Assembly: GCF_001687605.2 (NCBI RefSeq)
Contig: NZ_CP016539.2
Span: 402,501-466,500 of the forward strand
Direction: 5' to 3'
From: Planococcus plakortidis
GTDB lineage: Bacteria; Bacillota; Bacilli; Bacillales_A; Planococcaceae
Length of the DNA: 64,000 nt
Under the pieces are notes generated by a model. The model saw only the letters and a list, made by a program, of their open reading frames with translations. It searched no databases and had not been told where the DNA came from. The position numbers and the translations under genes were made by a program. How positions within the stretch are numbered: position 1 is the stretch's first letter; every line of letters starts with the position of its first letter. This document shows positions 17,366 to 25,911 of this stretch, one piece after another.

Positions 17366-17906
17366 AATTCTCCAAATAACGATACAGAGTGGATTTGCTG
17401 ATGCCAGTCTGTTCCTTGATCTCGGCCAAGCTATAGGATTTGCTTTTATACATCTCGATCGCTTTTTTGACGTTGGCATCGGGCTTGCGCGGGCGACCGG
17501 CGTGCACGCCTTTTTGCTTGGCTTCCGATAAGCCTGCTTTGGTCTTCGCGCTGATGGAATCGCTCTGGAATTCAGCGATGGATTTCGCGATTTCCAAAAA
17601 TGAAAACGACGTGCCTTTCGCGGTATCGATGTTTTCTTTAACGGCATGGAGGAAAGCGGTCTTTTCTTCGAGCGCCTCAACCAGGTCCACCAATTGGCGG
17701 GTTGAATCGGCAAGGACGTGGAGGTTCATTACGATGATGCGGTCTCCAGGCCCCACGGCTTCGATCATCCGCTCGAGCTCCTGCCGTTGTTTCGGGGAAC
17801 TATGGGGTTCTATATGGATTACATCGCAGCCGAACTCTTCAAAGAGGGTCCGCTGTTTTTGGCACTCTATATCTTCTTCAATAGCTCTCGCGTAACCGAT
17901 TCGCAC
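17364..17906 (-). CDS. Serine-recombinase-like DNA-binding protein without the catalytic serine
   Basis: A 180-residue protein with the resolvase/invertase layout. An N-terminal domain (1-130) is followed by a C-terminal helix-turn-helix (GRPRKPDANVKKAIEMY, then SLAEIKEQTGISKSTLYRYL). In active enzymes the start reads Y-x-R-V-S-T, with Ser as nucleophile; here it is GYARAIEEDIEC. The conserved arginine-rich DRLGRS segment is LHVLADS. Strand cleavage is therefore unlikely, and a role as regulator or architectural protein is inferred. The GAGGAGT site and a strong promoter fit an expressed gene. No insertion sequence or attachment site flanks it. Confidence 0.82.
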   Translation of the reverse strand: MRIGYARAIEEDIECQKQRTLFEEFGCDVIHIEPHSSPKQRQELERMIEAVGPGDRIIVMNLHVLADSTRQLVDLVEALEEKTAFLHAVKENIDTAKGTSFSFLEIAKSIAEFQSDSISAKTKAGLSEAKQKGVHAGRPRKPDANVKKAIEMYKSKSYSLAEIKEQTGISKSTLYRYLEN

Positions 17907-17936
17907 ATAAAAAACTCCTCGCTGTACAAAGTGAAT

Positions 17937-17965
17937 ATATTATAACATATTAATATTTTTGTAAA
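17937..17965 (-). promoter_or_regulatory. Sigma-A promoter of the resolvase-like gene
   Basis: On the minus strand TTTACA and TAATAT have a 17-bp spacer in very AT-rich DNA, 31 bases before the start codon. Confidence 0.7.
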
Positions 17966-18086
17966 AAAAGTTCCAAAAAGGTTCCATTATTGGATGGTGG
18001 GTGCTAAACTGTTTTCATTGTGAAAAAATAAGGTTTCCGGTAATCACGAAGAAACTTTCAAATAAAGAATAGAGGAGCACGACCAC

Positions 18087-19547
18087 GTGAAACAAAGTCT
18101 TAAAACCCAATGGTTCGGGAATATCCGCGGTGATATTTTGTCGGGGATTCTCGTCGCCATTGCGCTTATTCCGGAAGCCATCGCCTTCTCCATCATTGCA
18201 GGAGTCGATCCGATGGTCGGCCTGTACGCTTCCTTCAGCATCGCGGTCATCATCGCTTTCGTCGGCGGCCGTCCCGGCATGATTTCAGCCGCTACCGGCG
18301 CTATGGCGCTATTGATGGTGCCGCTTGTCCGTGATCATGGGCTGGAATATTTGCTTGCCGCGACGATTTTGACCGGGGTCATCCAGATCCTGTTCGGCGT
18401 CTTCAAAGTCGCTAGAGTCATGAAATTTATCCCGCGTGCGGTCATGATCGGCTTTGTCAATGCACTGGCCATCCTGATTTTCATGGCACAGGTGCCGCAT
18501 TTTCTAGGCATCAACACGATGACTTATGTGTTTGTGGCCGTCACGTTGGCCATCATCTATATCGTCCCGCGCTTTTTCAAAGCCATTCCGTCACCGCTCA
18601 TTGCGCTGGTGGTATTGACTGCCGTCACAATCTATTCCGGTTTCGATTTGCGCACTGTAGGGGACCTTGGCATAATCAGCCAGACGCTCCCAAGGTTCCT
18701 GTTGCCGGATGTGCCATTTAATTTAGAAACATTGGCCATCATCTTCCCGTACTCACTTGCACTGGCGATTGTCGGCTTGCTTGAATCGCTCCTGACGGCC
18801 AATATCGTCGATGACATGACCGACACGACAAGCGACAAGAACAAAGAAGCCAGAGGGCAGGGGATTGCCAACTTCGTCACCGGTTTCTTCGGCGGCATGG
18901 CGGGGTGTGCGATGATCGGCCAATCGGTCATCAATGTCAAATCAGGTGGCCGCGGCCGCTTGTCGGCACTTGTTGCCGGCACTTTCCTGATGTTCTTGAT
19001 CATCGTTCTTGGCAATGTTGTCGTGCAGATCCCGATGCCGGTACTGGTCGGCATCATGATCATGGTATCGATCGGCACATTCGATTGGGCTTCATTCACT
19101 TATTTGAAAAAAGCACCGAAAACCGATTCGATCGTTATGCTGGCGACTGTCGCAATCGTTGTCTATACGCACGATTTATCGATTGGTGTATTGGCCGGTG
19201 TCCTGCTAAGTGCGATCTTCTTCGTCTCGAAGATTTCCAAGATCAAAGTGGAAAAACGTTTGCTCGATGCGAGGCAATACCGCGTCGAAGGCCAATTGTT
19301 CTTCGCGTCGGTCGAGGATTTCCTGGAGAAATTCGATTTCGATGTCGAACGTGAGAAAGTGATCATCGATTTCACGGATGCCCATATTTGGGACGATTCC
19401 GGCGTCGGCGCCGTCGACCGGGTCGTGCTGAAGTTCCGCGAGAACGCCAATGAAGTGGAAGTGACCGGCCTGGATGCCGGAAGCCAGAAACTGATCGATC
19501 AATTGGCGATCTTCAGAAGCTCGAATGCAAAATTGCCGACCCATTGA
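18087..19547 (+). CDS. SulP-family anion permease with STAS domain
   Basis: A 486-residue inorganic-anion carrier. The membrane part (about 10-390) carries the SulP signature region [24 protein letters not shown] near its start and [24 protein letters not shown] in the middle. A short STAS domain (about 400-480) follows with [20 protein letters not shown]. Family members move sulfate, bicarbonate, nitrate or dicarboxylates, and the substrate is not decided by the sequence. The start is GTG behind AGAGGAG, and TTCCAT/TAAACT about 80 bases upstream is a possible promoter. Confidence 0.87.
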   Translation: MKQSLKTQWFGNIRGDILSGILVAIALIPEAIAFSIIAGVDPMVGLYASFSIAVIIAFVGGRPGMISAATGAMALLMVPLVRDHGLEYLLAATILTGVIQILFGVFKVARVMKFIPRAVMIGFVNALAILIFMAQVPHFLGINTMTYVFVAVTLAIIYIVPRFFKAIPSPLIALVVLTAVTIYSGFDLRTVGDLGIISQTLPRFLLPDVPFNLETLAIIFPYSLALAIVGLLESLLTANIVDDMTDTTSDKNKEARGQGIANFVTGFFGGMAGCAMIGQSVINVKSGGRGRLSALVAGTFLMFLIIVLGNVVVQIPMPVLVGIMIMVSIGTFDWASFTYLKKAPKTDSIVMLATVAIVVYTHDLSIGVLAGVLLSAIFFVSKISKIKVEKRLLDARQYRVEGQLFFASVEDFLEKFDFDVEREKVIIDFTDAHIWDDSGVGAVDRVVLKFRENANEVEVTGLDAGSQKLIDQLAIFRSSNAKLPTH

Positions 19548-19557
19548 TTAAGCTTAA

Positions 19558-19594
19558 AAAAGCCTGTCCTTCAAAAAAAAGGGCGGGCTTTTTC
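19558..19594 (+). terminator. Terminator of the SulP gene
   Basis: AAGCCTGTCCTT/AGGGCGGGCTT hairpin with an A-rich loop, G-T pairs and terminal T run. Confidence 0.82.
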
Positions 19595-19731
19595 TGTCCA
19601 GGTCCCTTGTTGGATTCATCCGATAGAAAAATTCTCAAAGCGTTCATGGTTTGGGGAGATTTTCTATATAAACTAAAATTTAATATTATATAATAGCCGT
19701 AAATGGGTTTTATAGGAAAAGAGGAATCATT

Positions 19732-22700
19732 TTGAAAAAATCATTTATCGGCTTAGCGCTTGTTTTATCACTGCTGTTATTGCCGGTCGGTTTATGGTGG
19801 TTGCAGGGAAGCGAACCTTTGAATGTGGCCATTATCGATAAAACCGTCCCCGCGGAAAATTACCGCGAACATAAAGGGCTGACCTGGGTACTGAACCATA
19901 ACCGTTATGTCAAAGAGGACGAGTCGGACTACCGCGCAGATGCGGATTATTTCGGTTTTATGCCGGATGAAGCCGGGGAGAGTTATGGCATTCGCGGCAT
20001 CGAAGAACTCGGGGCGGGCTATGATTTGATTTATTTGGCTGACGCATACGGGGTATATGAAGACGATCTCCCGTGGCAAGAAGTAAAAGGTGAACGTTCT
20101 GAGCTCATCTATGGCGGCTTGGAGGTGGTTGAATGGCAGGCGATCAAGCAGCAAGTGTTGGACGCGGGCAGCGATTTAGTCGTTGAATTCAATACATTCG
20201 CCTCCCCGACAGATTCTGCCGTCAGCGCAGACATGGAAGAATTTCTTGGCATCAAATGGAGTGGCTGGAGCGGCCGTTATTTCCCGGACTTGGCAGCGGG
20301 AGCCGAAGTGCCGAAATGGATTGTCCAGAACTATGAAAAGGATGCGGAAGACTGGCAGTTCACGGGCGGAGGGTTTGTGCTCGTCGAAGACACCAGTGGC
20401 AAGATTGTCGTATTGTCCGAGGAGCGGGGCGACATCGAAAGTGCTGGGTTGCACGTGAAATTCACAGAGCCTGGCCAAGCGGCTTTCGGCTTAACGGACA
20501 GTCCATCATTCGATTACTGGTTTGATATCAATGAAGCACAAGGGCAGACAGAAGTACTTGCCGAATACGAATGGAACCTGGCAGGACAAGGACAGGCCAT
20601 GCTCTTGGAACAGGGGATCCCGGAGAATTTCCCGGCCGTTATGCATAGAACTGCGGATGGGGGCGATGTCTACTATTTCGCGGGTGATTTCGTTGATGTG
20701 GAAGATGTGCCTTCTTTCCATCAATATGGCGGATGGGCTAAAATCCGCCAGTACCTGCCATTTGGAGGCAGCGGCAATTTTTACTGGAAGACTTACGTGC
20801 CGATGATGGAAAAAATCCTTGCAGACAGTGCTGGAAATCAAGAGGAAACACCGTCACAAGTGTCATCGTCGGCTGAAAAAGACGGAGTTTCCTATCCATC
20901 GCGCGTGAACGGCGAGCAGTTTGAGGTGTTTGAAGACGGCGAGTGGAAGGAATTCACCGTCAAAGGCGTCAATATGGGCATGGCAAAACCGGGTGCTTTC
21001 CCTGGTGAGGCAGCGATTTCACGTGAGGAATATGACCGCTGGTTCAAGGCGATCGGCGAGATGAACGCCAACGCGATCCGTGTCTATACGCTCCACCCGC
21101 CTGCTTTTTATGAAGCATTGGCGCAGTATAACAAAACGGCTCAAACGCCGCTCTATGTATACCACGGCGTGTGGATCGACGAAGGGCCGCTCGAAGAAAC
21201 TTTGGATGCCTTCACGCCTGAAATCACGGAGCGCTTTCAGCAGGAAATGAAAAAAGTCGCCGATGCGATTCATGGCGAGGCCAAAGTGGAAACAGAGCCT
21301 GGTCATGCTTCCGGCACGTATACGGCAGATATTTCCGATTACGTCATCGGCTGGATGATCGGCATTGAATGGTATCCGTATACCGTTGATGAAATGGAGC
21401 GAAAATATCCGGATCTCGGGGAGTTTTCGGGCACATTTGTTAAAACACAAGATGCCAACCCGATGGAGCATTGGATTGCGGAGCAGCTGGACGTTTTGGC
21501 GGTCTATGAATACGAAACTTACAACAGCATGCGCCCGCTCAGCTTCACGAATTGGGTGACGACCGATAACATCGATCAACCAGCGGAGCCGAGTGAGCAG
21601 GAAGATGTGGCGACCGTCGACCCGAACCATATCCGCACCACGGGCGAATTGGAGGAAGTGGGCATGTTCGCTTCCTATCACGTCTATCCGTATTATCCCG
21701 ATTTCCTTAACTTGGAGGAAAAGTACACGGAATTTATTGACCACCGGGGCGAACGCAATAATTATGCGGGGTATTTGCGTGATTTGAATGAATCGCACGA
21801 GATGCCATTATTGATTGCGGAATTCGGTGTGCCGGCTTCAAGAGGAATGACCCATAAAAATCCGTTCGGCTGGAATCAGGGCTTCATTTCCGAGAATGAG
21901 CAAGGGGGCATCGTAAGCCGTCTGTATGAAGATATCCTCGAAGAAGGCATGCTTGGCGGTTTGGTGTTCACTTGGCAGGATGAATGGTTCAAACGTACAT
22001 GGAATACGATGGATTATGACAATCCGGATGAGCGGCCATTCTGGTCCAACGCCCAAACGAATGAGCAGCAATTCGGTTTGCTGAGTTTCGACCGCCATAA
22101 AGTGAAAGTCGACGGCGAAGATGATTGGCAGGACGAATCATCGCTGTATGAAAAAGAGCAAGGGGCCTTGCGTTCGTTGTCGATGGATTCCGATGAGCGC
22201 TATGTGTATGTCAAAGCGCAGTTCGATCCTGAACAAAAATGGTGGAATGAAGACCGCTTGCGCCTCTTCTTCAGTGTGCGGGAAAACCAGGGAATCGAAG
22301 TGGCAGACAGCTTCCTTGCTGACTTCGAACTTTCCATCGATGGGGAAGAGGCCGCGATTAAAGTGGCCGGCGATTACGACACGTTCTATTACGATTACTA
22401 CGAGCGGCTGGAGATGATTCCGCAAGAGCCGGACATCGAAAACAACTTCCATTCGATTCGCCTGGCGTTGAATAAGGAATTCACGCGGCCGGATACAGGA
22501 GAAGTGTATCCTTTCGAGTATTATGAAACAGGAAAACTTCGCTTTGGCATAGCCGATCCTGAAGACGAACAATACGATTCCTTAAACGACTATTACTATT
22601 CAGAAGAAAGCGGGATTTTGGAAATCCGGATTCCGTGGATGCTGCTGAATGCCAAAGACCCGGCAAAAAAGGAATTCACGGGCGATTTGCAAAAAGACGG

Positions 22701-22896
22701 CATCGAGGCGAGCATGACGGTTGAAGGCATAAAAGCCGCAGCGGTCCTTGAGAATTCCGATGGAAAAGAGCTCGAATCGGTAGGCCTGGACAACAGCAAG
22801 TTTTATTCATGGGAACCATGGGAGCTTCCGCAAACACAGGAACGCTTGAAAGAATCCTATTACATTTTGCAAGAAACGTTCAAAGACACTGAGTGA
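19732..22896 (+). CDS. Large exported glycoside-hydrolase-like protein
   Basis: A 1054-residue protein with a TTG start (MKKSFIGLAL) and one N-terminal hydrophobic segment acting as signal or anchor. Residues 30-370 form an unrecognised alpha/beta domain that resembles a glutamine-amidotransferase-like fold. Residues 395-800 look like a clan GH-A TIM barrel, starting FTVKGVNMG. Likely catalytic acids are Glu546 in IGIEWYP and Glu697 in IAEFGVP. Residues 800-1050 are beta-rich and may bind carbohydrate. A role in making or trimming a surface polysaccharide is inferred. It stands alone, with no glycosyltransferase neighbours. Confidence 0.65.
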   Translation: MKKSFIGLALVLSLLLLPVGLWWLQGSEPLNVAIIDKTVPAENYREHKGLTWVLNHNRYVKEDESDYRADADYFGFMPDEAGESYGIRGIEELGAGYDLIYLADAYGVYEDDLPWQEVKGERSELIYGGLEVVEWQAIKQQVLDAGSDLVVEFNTFASPTDSAVSADMEEFLGIKWSGWSGRYFPDLAAGAEVPKWIVQNYEKDAEDWQFTGGGFVLVEDTSGKIVVLSEERGDIESAGLHVKFTEPGQAAFGLTDSPSFDYWFDINEAQGQTEVLAEYEWNLAGQGQAMLLEQGIPENFPAVMHRTADGGDVYYFAGDFVDVEDVPSFHQYGGWAKIRQYLPFGGSGNFYWKTYVPMMEKILADSAGNQEETPSQVSSSAEKDGVSYPSRVNGEQFEVFEDGEWKEFTVKGVNMGMAKPGAFPGEAAISREEYDRWFKAIGEMNANAIRVYTLHPPAFYEALAQYNKTAQTPLYVYHGVWIDEGPLEETLDAFTPEITERFQQEMKKVADAIHGEAKVETEPGHASGTYTADISDYVIGWMIGIEWYPYTVDEMERKYPDLGEFSGTFVKTQDANPMEHWIAEQLDVLAVYEYETYNSMRPLSFTNWVTTDNIDQPAEPSEQEDVATVDPNHIRTTGELEEVGMFASYHVYPYYPDFLNLEEKYTEFIDHRGERNNYAGYLRDLNESHEMPLLIAEFGVPASRGMTHKNPFGWNQGFISENEQGGIVSRLYEDILEEGMLGGLVFTWQDEWFKRTWNTMDYDNPDERPFWSNAQTNEQQFGLLSFDRHKVKVDGEDDWQDESSLYEKEQGALRSLSMDSDERYVYVKAQFDPEQKWWNEDRLRLFFSVRENQGIEVADSFLADFELSIDGEEAAIKVAGDYDTFYYDYYERLEMIPQEPDIENNFHSIRLALNKEFTRPDTGEVYPFEYYETGKLRFGIADPEDEQYDSLNDYYYSEESGILEIRIPWMLLNAKDPAKKEFTGDLQKDGIEASMTVEGIKAAAVLENSDGKELESVGLDNSKFYSWEPWELPQTQERLKESYYILQETFKDTE

Positions 22897-22899
22897 AGA

Positions 22900-22979
22900 A
22901 AAGACCCATTATCGGGCTGCAACGGAAGCGTTAGGAACAACTGACGGCTTAGAGGCAGTTCGTGCGGGGTCTTTTTTTA
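22900..22979 (+). terminator. Probable long terminator
   Basis: AAAGACCC at 22900 can pair with GGGGTCTTT before a seven-T run. The 60-nt loop holds a smaller imperfect stem, so this is less certain than the other terminators. Confidence 0.5.
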
Positions 22980-23018
22980 ATGTAAACAGCTTCAGCTATT
23001 TCATTTGAGAAAAACAAA

Positions 23019-23033
23019 TGAAAATAATTCTCA
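23019..23033. promoter_or_regulatory. Upstream Fur box of yclQ-like gene
   Basis: TGAAAATAATTCTCA matches 13 of 15 positions of the 7-1-7 Fur consensus TGATAATnATTATCA and lies just upstream of the -35 element. Confidence 0.6.
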
Positions 23034-23041
23034 TTTAGTGG

Positions 23042-23069
23042 TTGAAAGTGTTTTTTATTCTGCTATACT
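23042..23069 (+). promoter_or_regulatory. Sigma-A promoter of yclQ-like gene
   Basis: TTGAAA, 16-bp spacer, TATACT. The spacer and extension (TTTTTTATTCTGCTATACTA) closely match the promoter at 60469-60496. Confidence 0.7.
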
Positions 23070-23086
23070 AATAAATGTAGTTGAGT

Positions 23087-23105
23087 GATAATGATTATCA
23101 GTATC
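23087..23105. promoter_or_regulatory. Downstream Fur box of yclQ-like gene
   Basis: GATAATGATTATCAGTATC differs at one of 19 positions from the classic Fur box. It covers roughly +11 to +29 of the transcript, so bound Fur-Fe would block transcription. Confidence 0.85.
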
Positions 23106-23211
23106 ATCCGGCGGACGAGAGGAGAGATTTCTCAAATATCATTCAGGAACCATTACATAATGCAAGGGATGTCCACCATCCAACAAATTCAAAAGTAGAG
23201 GAGACGGAAAA

Positions 23212-24168
23212 ATGAAGAAATGGATAACGGCAATTTTAGTGTTGATGATGTTTGCGGTTCTTGCAGCATGCGGTGCAGAGGAAGAGGCGACAGATAGCCA
23301 AACGGCAGATGCGCAAACGACGGAGGCGGAAACGATGACCGTGACGCACGAACTCGGCGAGACGGAAGTGCCGAAAAACCCGGAAAAAGTCGTGGTGTTC
23401 GATTTTGGGATCTTGGATACACTGGATCAATTGGGCGTAGAGTCTGTTGCAGGCGTGGCACAAGGGAATATTCCTACATACTTGGAACAATATGAAGATA
23501 CGGAGAAATATGAAAACATCGGCACATTGAAAGAAGCGGATTTTGAAGCGATCCACGCCATGGACCCGGACTTGATCATCATTTCCGGCCGCCAAGCGGA
23601 AATGTATAACGAGTTCAGCGATATTGCACCGACAATCCACTTAGGCGTGGACACAACGGATTACATGAATTCGTTCACGACAAATATGGAAACGGTCGGG
23701 GAGATTTTCGGCAAACAAGCGGAAGTTGAAGAAGAGCTTGCAGCCATCAACGAGCAAATCGAAGGCATCAAAGAGAAAACAGCAAGTTCCGATGAAAAAG
23801 GCTTGATCGTCCTGGCCAATGAAGGAAAAGTCAGCGCATACGGAGCCGCTTCGCGCTTCGGCATCATCCACGATGTGTTCGGCGTGAAACAGGCGGACGA
23901 AGGTATTGAAGCTTCGACTCACGGCCAAAGCATCACGTATGAATACATCCTTGATACGAACCCGGACATAATGTTCGTCGTCGACCGCAATGCAGCAGTA
24001 GGCAATGATGCAAGCGCGAAAGATTCGTTGGAAAACGAATTGGTCCAGAAAACGAACGCTTACCAAAATGATAAGATCATTTACTTGGATCCGGACTATT
24101 GGTACTTGTCTGGCGGCGGGCTGCAGTCTGTCAGCGAAATGGTCAATGCCATCGAATCGGCACTTTAA
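23212..24168 (+). CDS. yclQ: Iron-siderophore-binding lipoprotein (YclQ-like)
   Basis: A 318-residue class III substrate-binding lipoprotein. The signal peptide ends at lipobox LAAC (Cys about 20), followed by an acidic linker and the two-lobed binding fold. VVVFDFGILDTLDQLGV, LIIISGRQAEMY and THGQSITYEYI correspond closely to B. subtilis YclQ, the petrobactin-binding protein. It would deliver ferric siderophore to the YclNOP permease. Unusually, those genes are not adjacent but lie at 60.6-63.2 kb, behind a matching Fur-controlled promoter. GAGGAG precedes the ATG. Confidence 0.9.
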   Translation: MKKWITAILVLMMFAVLAACGAEEEATDSQTADAQTTEAETMTVTHELGETEVPKNPEKVVVFDFGILDTLDQLGVESVAGVAQGNIPTYLEQYEDTEKYENIGTLKEADFEAIHAMDPDLIIISGRQAEMYNEFSDIAPTIHLGVDTTDYMNSFTTNMETVGEIFGKQAEVEEELAAINEQIEGIKEKTASSDEKGLIVLANEGKVSAYGAASRFGIIHDVFGVKQADEGIEASTHGQSITYEYILDTNPDIMFVVDRNAAVGNDASAKDSLENELVQKTNAYQNDKIIYLDPDYWYLSGGGLQSVSEMVNAIESAL

Positions 24169-24173
24169 TGACG

Positions 24174-24201
24174 AAACCCCCGGCTCAGCCGGGGGTTTTT
24201 C
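24174..24201 (+). terminator. Terminator of the yclQ-like gene
   Basis: AACCCCCGGC/GCCGGGGGTT stem with a TCA loop and T run. Confidence 0.92.
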
Positions 24202-24223
24202 TCAATTAAAGGGAGGAACCAGC

Positions 24224-24421
24224 ATGGAGGAAACCGATTCTTATATCAATAAAGTGTTTATTGAGCGGGCTGATGTACTGGAAGGGGTGCTCGCCGTCAT
24301 CGGCGAAAAAGGCATGCAGCCGATCTTAATATCGCCAGCGTCCAGGAAACGGCTGCCGATGACGGAAGCGGAACGCGCGTTGGAAATCGATGGCTTGCTC
24401 GTCTCAAAAGTGAAAAAATGA
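24224..24421 (+). CDS. Small hypothetical protein (65 aa)
   Basis: A 65-residue acidic/basic soluble protein with a strong GGGAGGAACC ribosome site. I do not recognise the family. It has an N-terminal helix (INKVFIERADVLEGVLAVI), a short GMQPILISPASRKRL strand-turn element and a helical tail ending in KVKK. The upstream terminator separates it from yclQ, so any read-through linkage is weak. The sequence shows no metal-binding motif. Confidence 0.6.
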   Translation: MEETDSYINKVFIERADVLEGVLAVIGEKGMQPILISPASRKRLPMTEAERALEIDGLLVSKVKK

Positions 24422-24447
24422 CAAATTGGCAAAAGGACAAAAGGACA

Positions 24448-24482
24448 AAAGGACGGAAGGCGCGAGAGCCTTCCGTCCTTTG
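24448..24482. terminator. Hairpin between convergent genes
   Basis: AAGGACGGAAGGC/GCCTTCCGTCCTT stem. The three preceding AAAAGGAC direct repeats give a T-rich tail on the minus strand, so it may end both genes. Confidence 0.75.
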
Positions 24483-24502
24483 CTATATAACTAGAGCAGC
24501 GT

Positions 24503-25246
24503 TTATTCGTGTTTGCGGAAAAAGGCAAGCGTGCCCTCGATGATCCGTTGTTGGTCATGGTCGAGCGTCGCCACGTGATAGCTGTCCGGCATTTCAATGA
24601 GGTCTTTTTCCACAGACGAAATATGATCGAAAATGAATTTTGAATTGGCCGGCGGAACGACATGGTCTTCCGGCGAGACGAACAGCAAGGCCGGGCAATG
24701 GATGGCCGAAAGGTTTTTGCGGACCAGCTCCATGAAAGATAGGATCTCCTTTACGGAAGCGACCGGTGTCTTCTCATAGGCAAGCTCGGTGATGCCGGGC
24801 TTTTTGATATCGGATCCGATGGCGTCCAAAAAGCGCACATCCTGCAATTCTTTGACGCCTTCCATGTCCGGGACTTCGACGGCGGCATTGATCAAGGAAA
24901 TCGCGCGGATCTCCGGATGGTTTTCTGCCATATAAAGCGCGAGTGTGCCGCCCATCGATAAGCCGGCGACAAATATCTTGTCGCAGCGCTCCGACAGCCA
25001 AGCGTAAGCTTCCTCGACAGAAGCGATCCAATCCTGATACGTGCTCATCTCCATATCTTCATAATGTGTGCCATGCCCTTTAAGACGCGGGGCATAGACG
25101 CTATAGCCTTCGTTCGCGAAAGCCTCGGCAAGCGGGCGCATGCTCTGTGTAGTGCCGGTAAATCCATGCGAGATAAGGATTCCCGTTTTTTCGCCTTCTG
25201 AAATGTACGGTTCTGCGCCGGGAAGCACATCGAAATCATTTGCCAT
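24503..25246 (-). CDS. Alpha/beta hydrolase (carboxylesterase, Est30-like)
   Basis: A 247-residue serine hydrolase. GILISHGFTGTTQSM supplies the oxyanion loop, GLSMGG holds the nucleophilic Ser (about residue 95), FVSPEDHVVP the Asp and SYHVATLDHD the His. The size and the short cap region match bacillary monoacylglycerol lipase/Est30-type carboxylesterases, which cleave short to medium acyl esters. It is cytoplasmic. An AGGAGG-type site precedes the ATG at 25246. No operon partner. Confidence 0.88.
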   Translation of the reverse strand: MANDFDVLPGAEPYISEGEKTGILISHGFTGTTQSMRPLAEAFANEGYSVYAPRLKGHGTHYEDMEMSTYQDWIASVEEAYAWLSERCDKIFVAGLSMGGTLALYMAENHPEIRAISLINAAVEVPDMEGVKELQDVRFLDAIGSDIKKPGITELAYEKTPVASVKEILSFMELVRKNLSAIHCPALLFVSPEDHVVPPANSKFIFDHISSVEKDLIEMPDSYHVATLDHDQQRIIEGTLAFFRKHE

Positions 25247-25367
25247 CCAAAAACCTCCTTTTGGTAGTCCTTAAGTATTCGTTGCTTTTCATGAAAATCC
25301 TGCAGGCTCATTTCCCTCAAAAAGGAATGCTATAATAACGGAAGAATAATCAACTGGGGGAGATCGC

Positions 25368-25766
25368 GTGCAAAAAGTACAGGAATATACGCAATTGATC
25401 GAGCAGTTCGAGGACGGCCCTTATTTCCAGCTGCTCGGTTTTGAAATCGATGGGGTGGAGTACGGCAAGGCATCCATGCGCTTGAAGAAAAAAACCGAAA
25501 ATGACAATATGCAAAATATGCTGCACGGCGGTGCCATCATGTCGGGGATCGATATTGTCATGGGCCTTGCTTCGCGCTCACTTGGGAGCGATGCGGTTTC
25601 AACGATTCAAATGGAAGTCCGCTTCATCAAAAGCTTGGCGGAGGGAACGGCCATTTTCCGCGCCGAACTGCTGCATCAGACAAACAGTACGGCGATCCTG
25701 ACAGGGCGGGTCATCAGCGACCGGGATGAATTATTGGCTTATAGCACGGGCACGTTCAAATTATAA
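25368..25766 (+). CDS. PaaI-type thioesterase (HotDog fold)
   Basis: A 132-residue HotDog protein. NMLHGGAIMSGIDIVMGLA carries the hydrolase HGG motif and the hot-dog helix; STIQMEVRFIKSL is the next strand. Such tetramers hydrolyse acyl- or phenylacetyl-CoA thioesters. The start is GTG at 25368 behind TGGGGGAGA, and TATAAT at 25331-25336 provides a -10 element with only a weak -35. It is followed by its own terminator. Confidence 0.83.
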   Translation: MQKVQEYTQLIEQFEDGPYFQLLGFEIDGVEYGKASMRLKKKTENDNMQNMLHGGAIMSGIDIVMGLASRSLGSDAVSTIQMEVRFIKSLAEGTAIFRAELLHQTNSTAILTGRVISDRDELLAYSTGTFKL

Positions 25767-25776
25767 ATTTCAACAG

Positions 25777-25808
25777 CTCCTTTTCGCATATAGCGAAAAG
25801 GAGTTTTT
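25777..25808 (+). terminator. Terminator of the thioesterase gene
   Basis: CTCCTTTTCGC/GCGAAAAGGAG stem, ATATA loop, T run. Confidence 0.9.
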
Positions 25809-25835
25809 AATTGGCTGCAATTGGAATCCGTTCTC

Positions 25836-25864
25836 TTGACCCATCATCTGCTGCTTGTTATAAT
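25836..25864 (+). promoter_or_regulatory. Sigma-A promoter of the MarR-dioxygenase operon
   Basis: TTGACC, 17 bp, TATAAT. This is the closest match to consensus in the window. Confidence 0.82.
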
Positions 25865-25871
25865 TACTTTT

Positions 25872-25890
25872 AATTAAAGATATTTTAATT
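25872..25890. promoter_or_regulatory. Candidate MarR operator
   Basis: AATTAAAGATATTTTAATT has perfect 7-bp arms around GATAT and lies across the predicted transcription start, where a bound dimer would block initiation. Binding by the encoded MarR protein is inferred. Confidence 0.55.
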
Positions 25891-25911
25891 CGAAATAAAG
25901 AGGTGAGATGA

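Noticed and set aside
17364..17906. Resolvase-like gene as a sign of a transposon or prophage
   Set aside because: No transposase, terminal inverted repeats, phage genes or attachment repeats surround it, and its catalytic residues are gone.
24430..24452. Three AAAAGGAC direct repeats as a CRISPR-like or binding array
   Set aside because: Units are under ten bases, contiguous and part of the tail of a convergent terminator.
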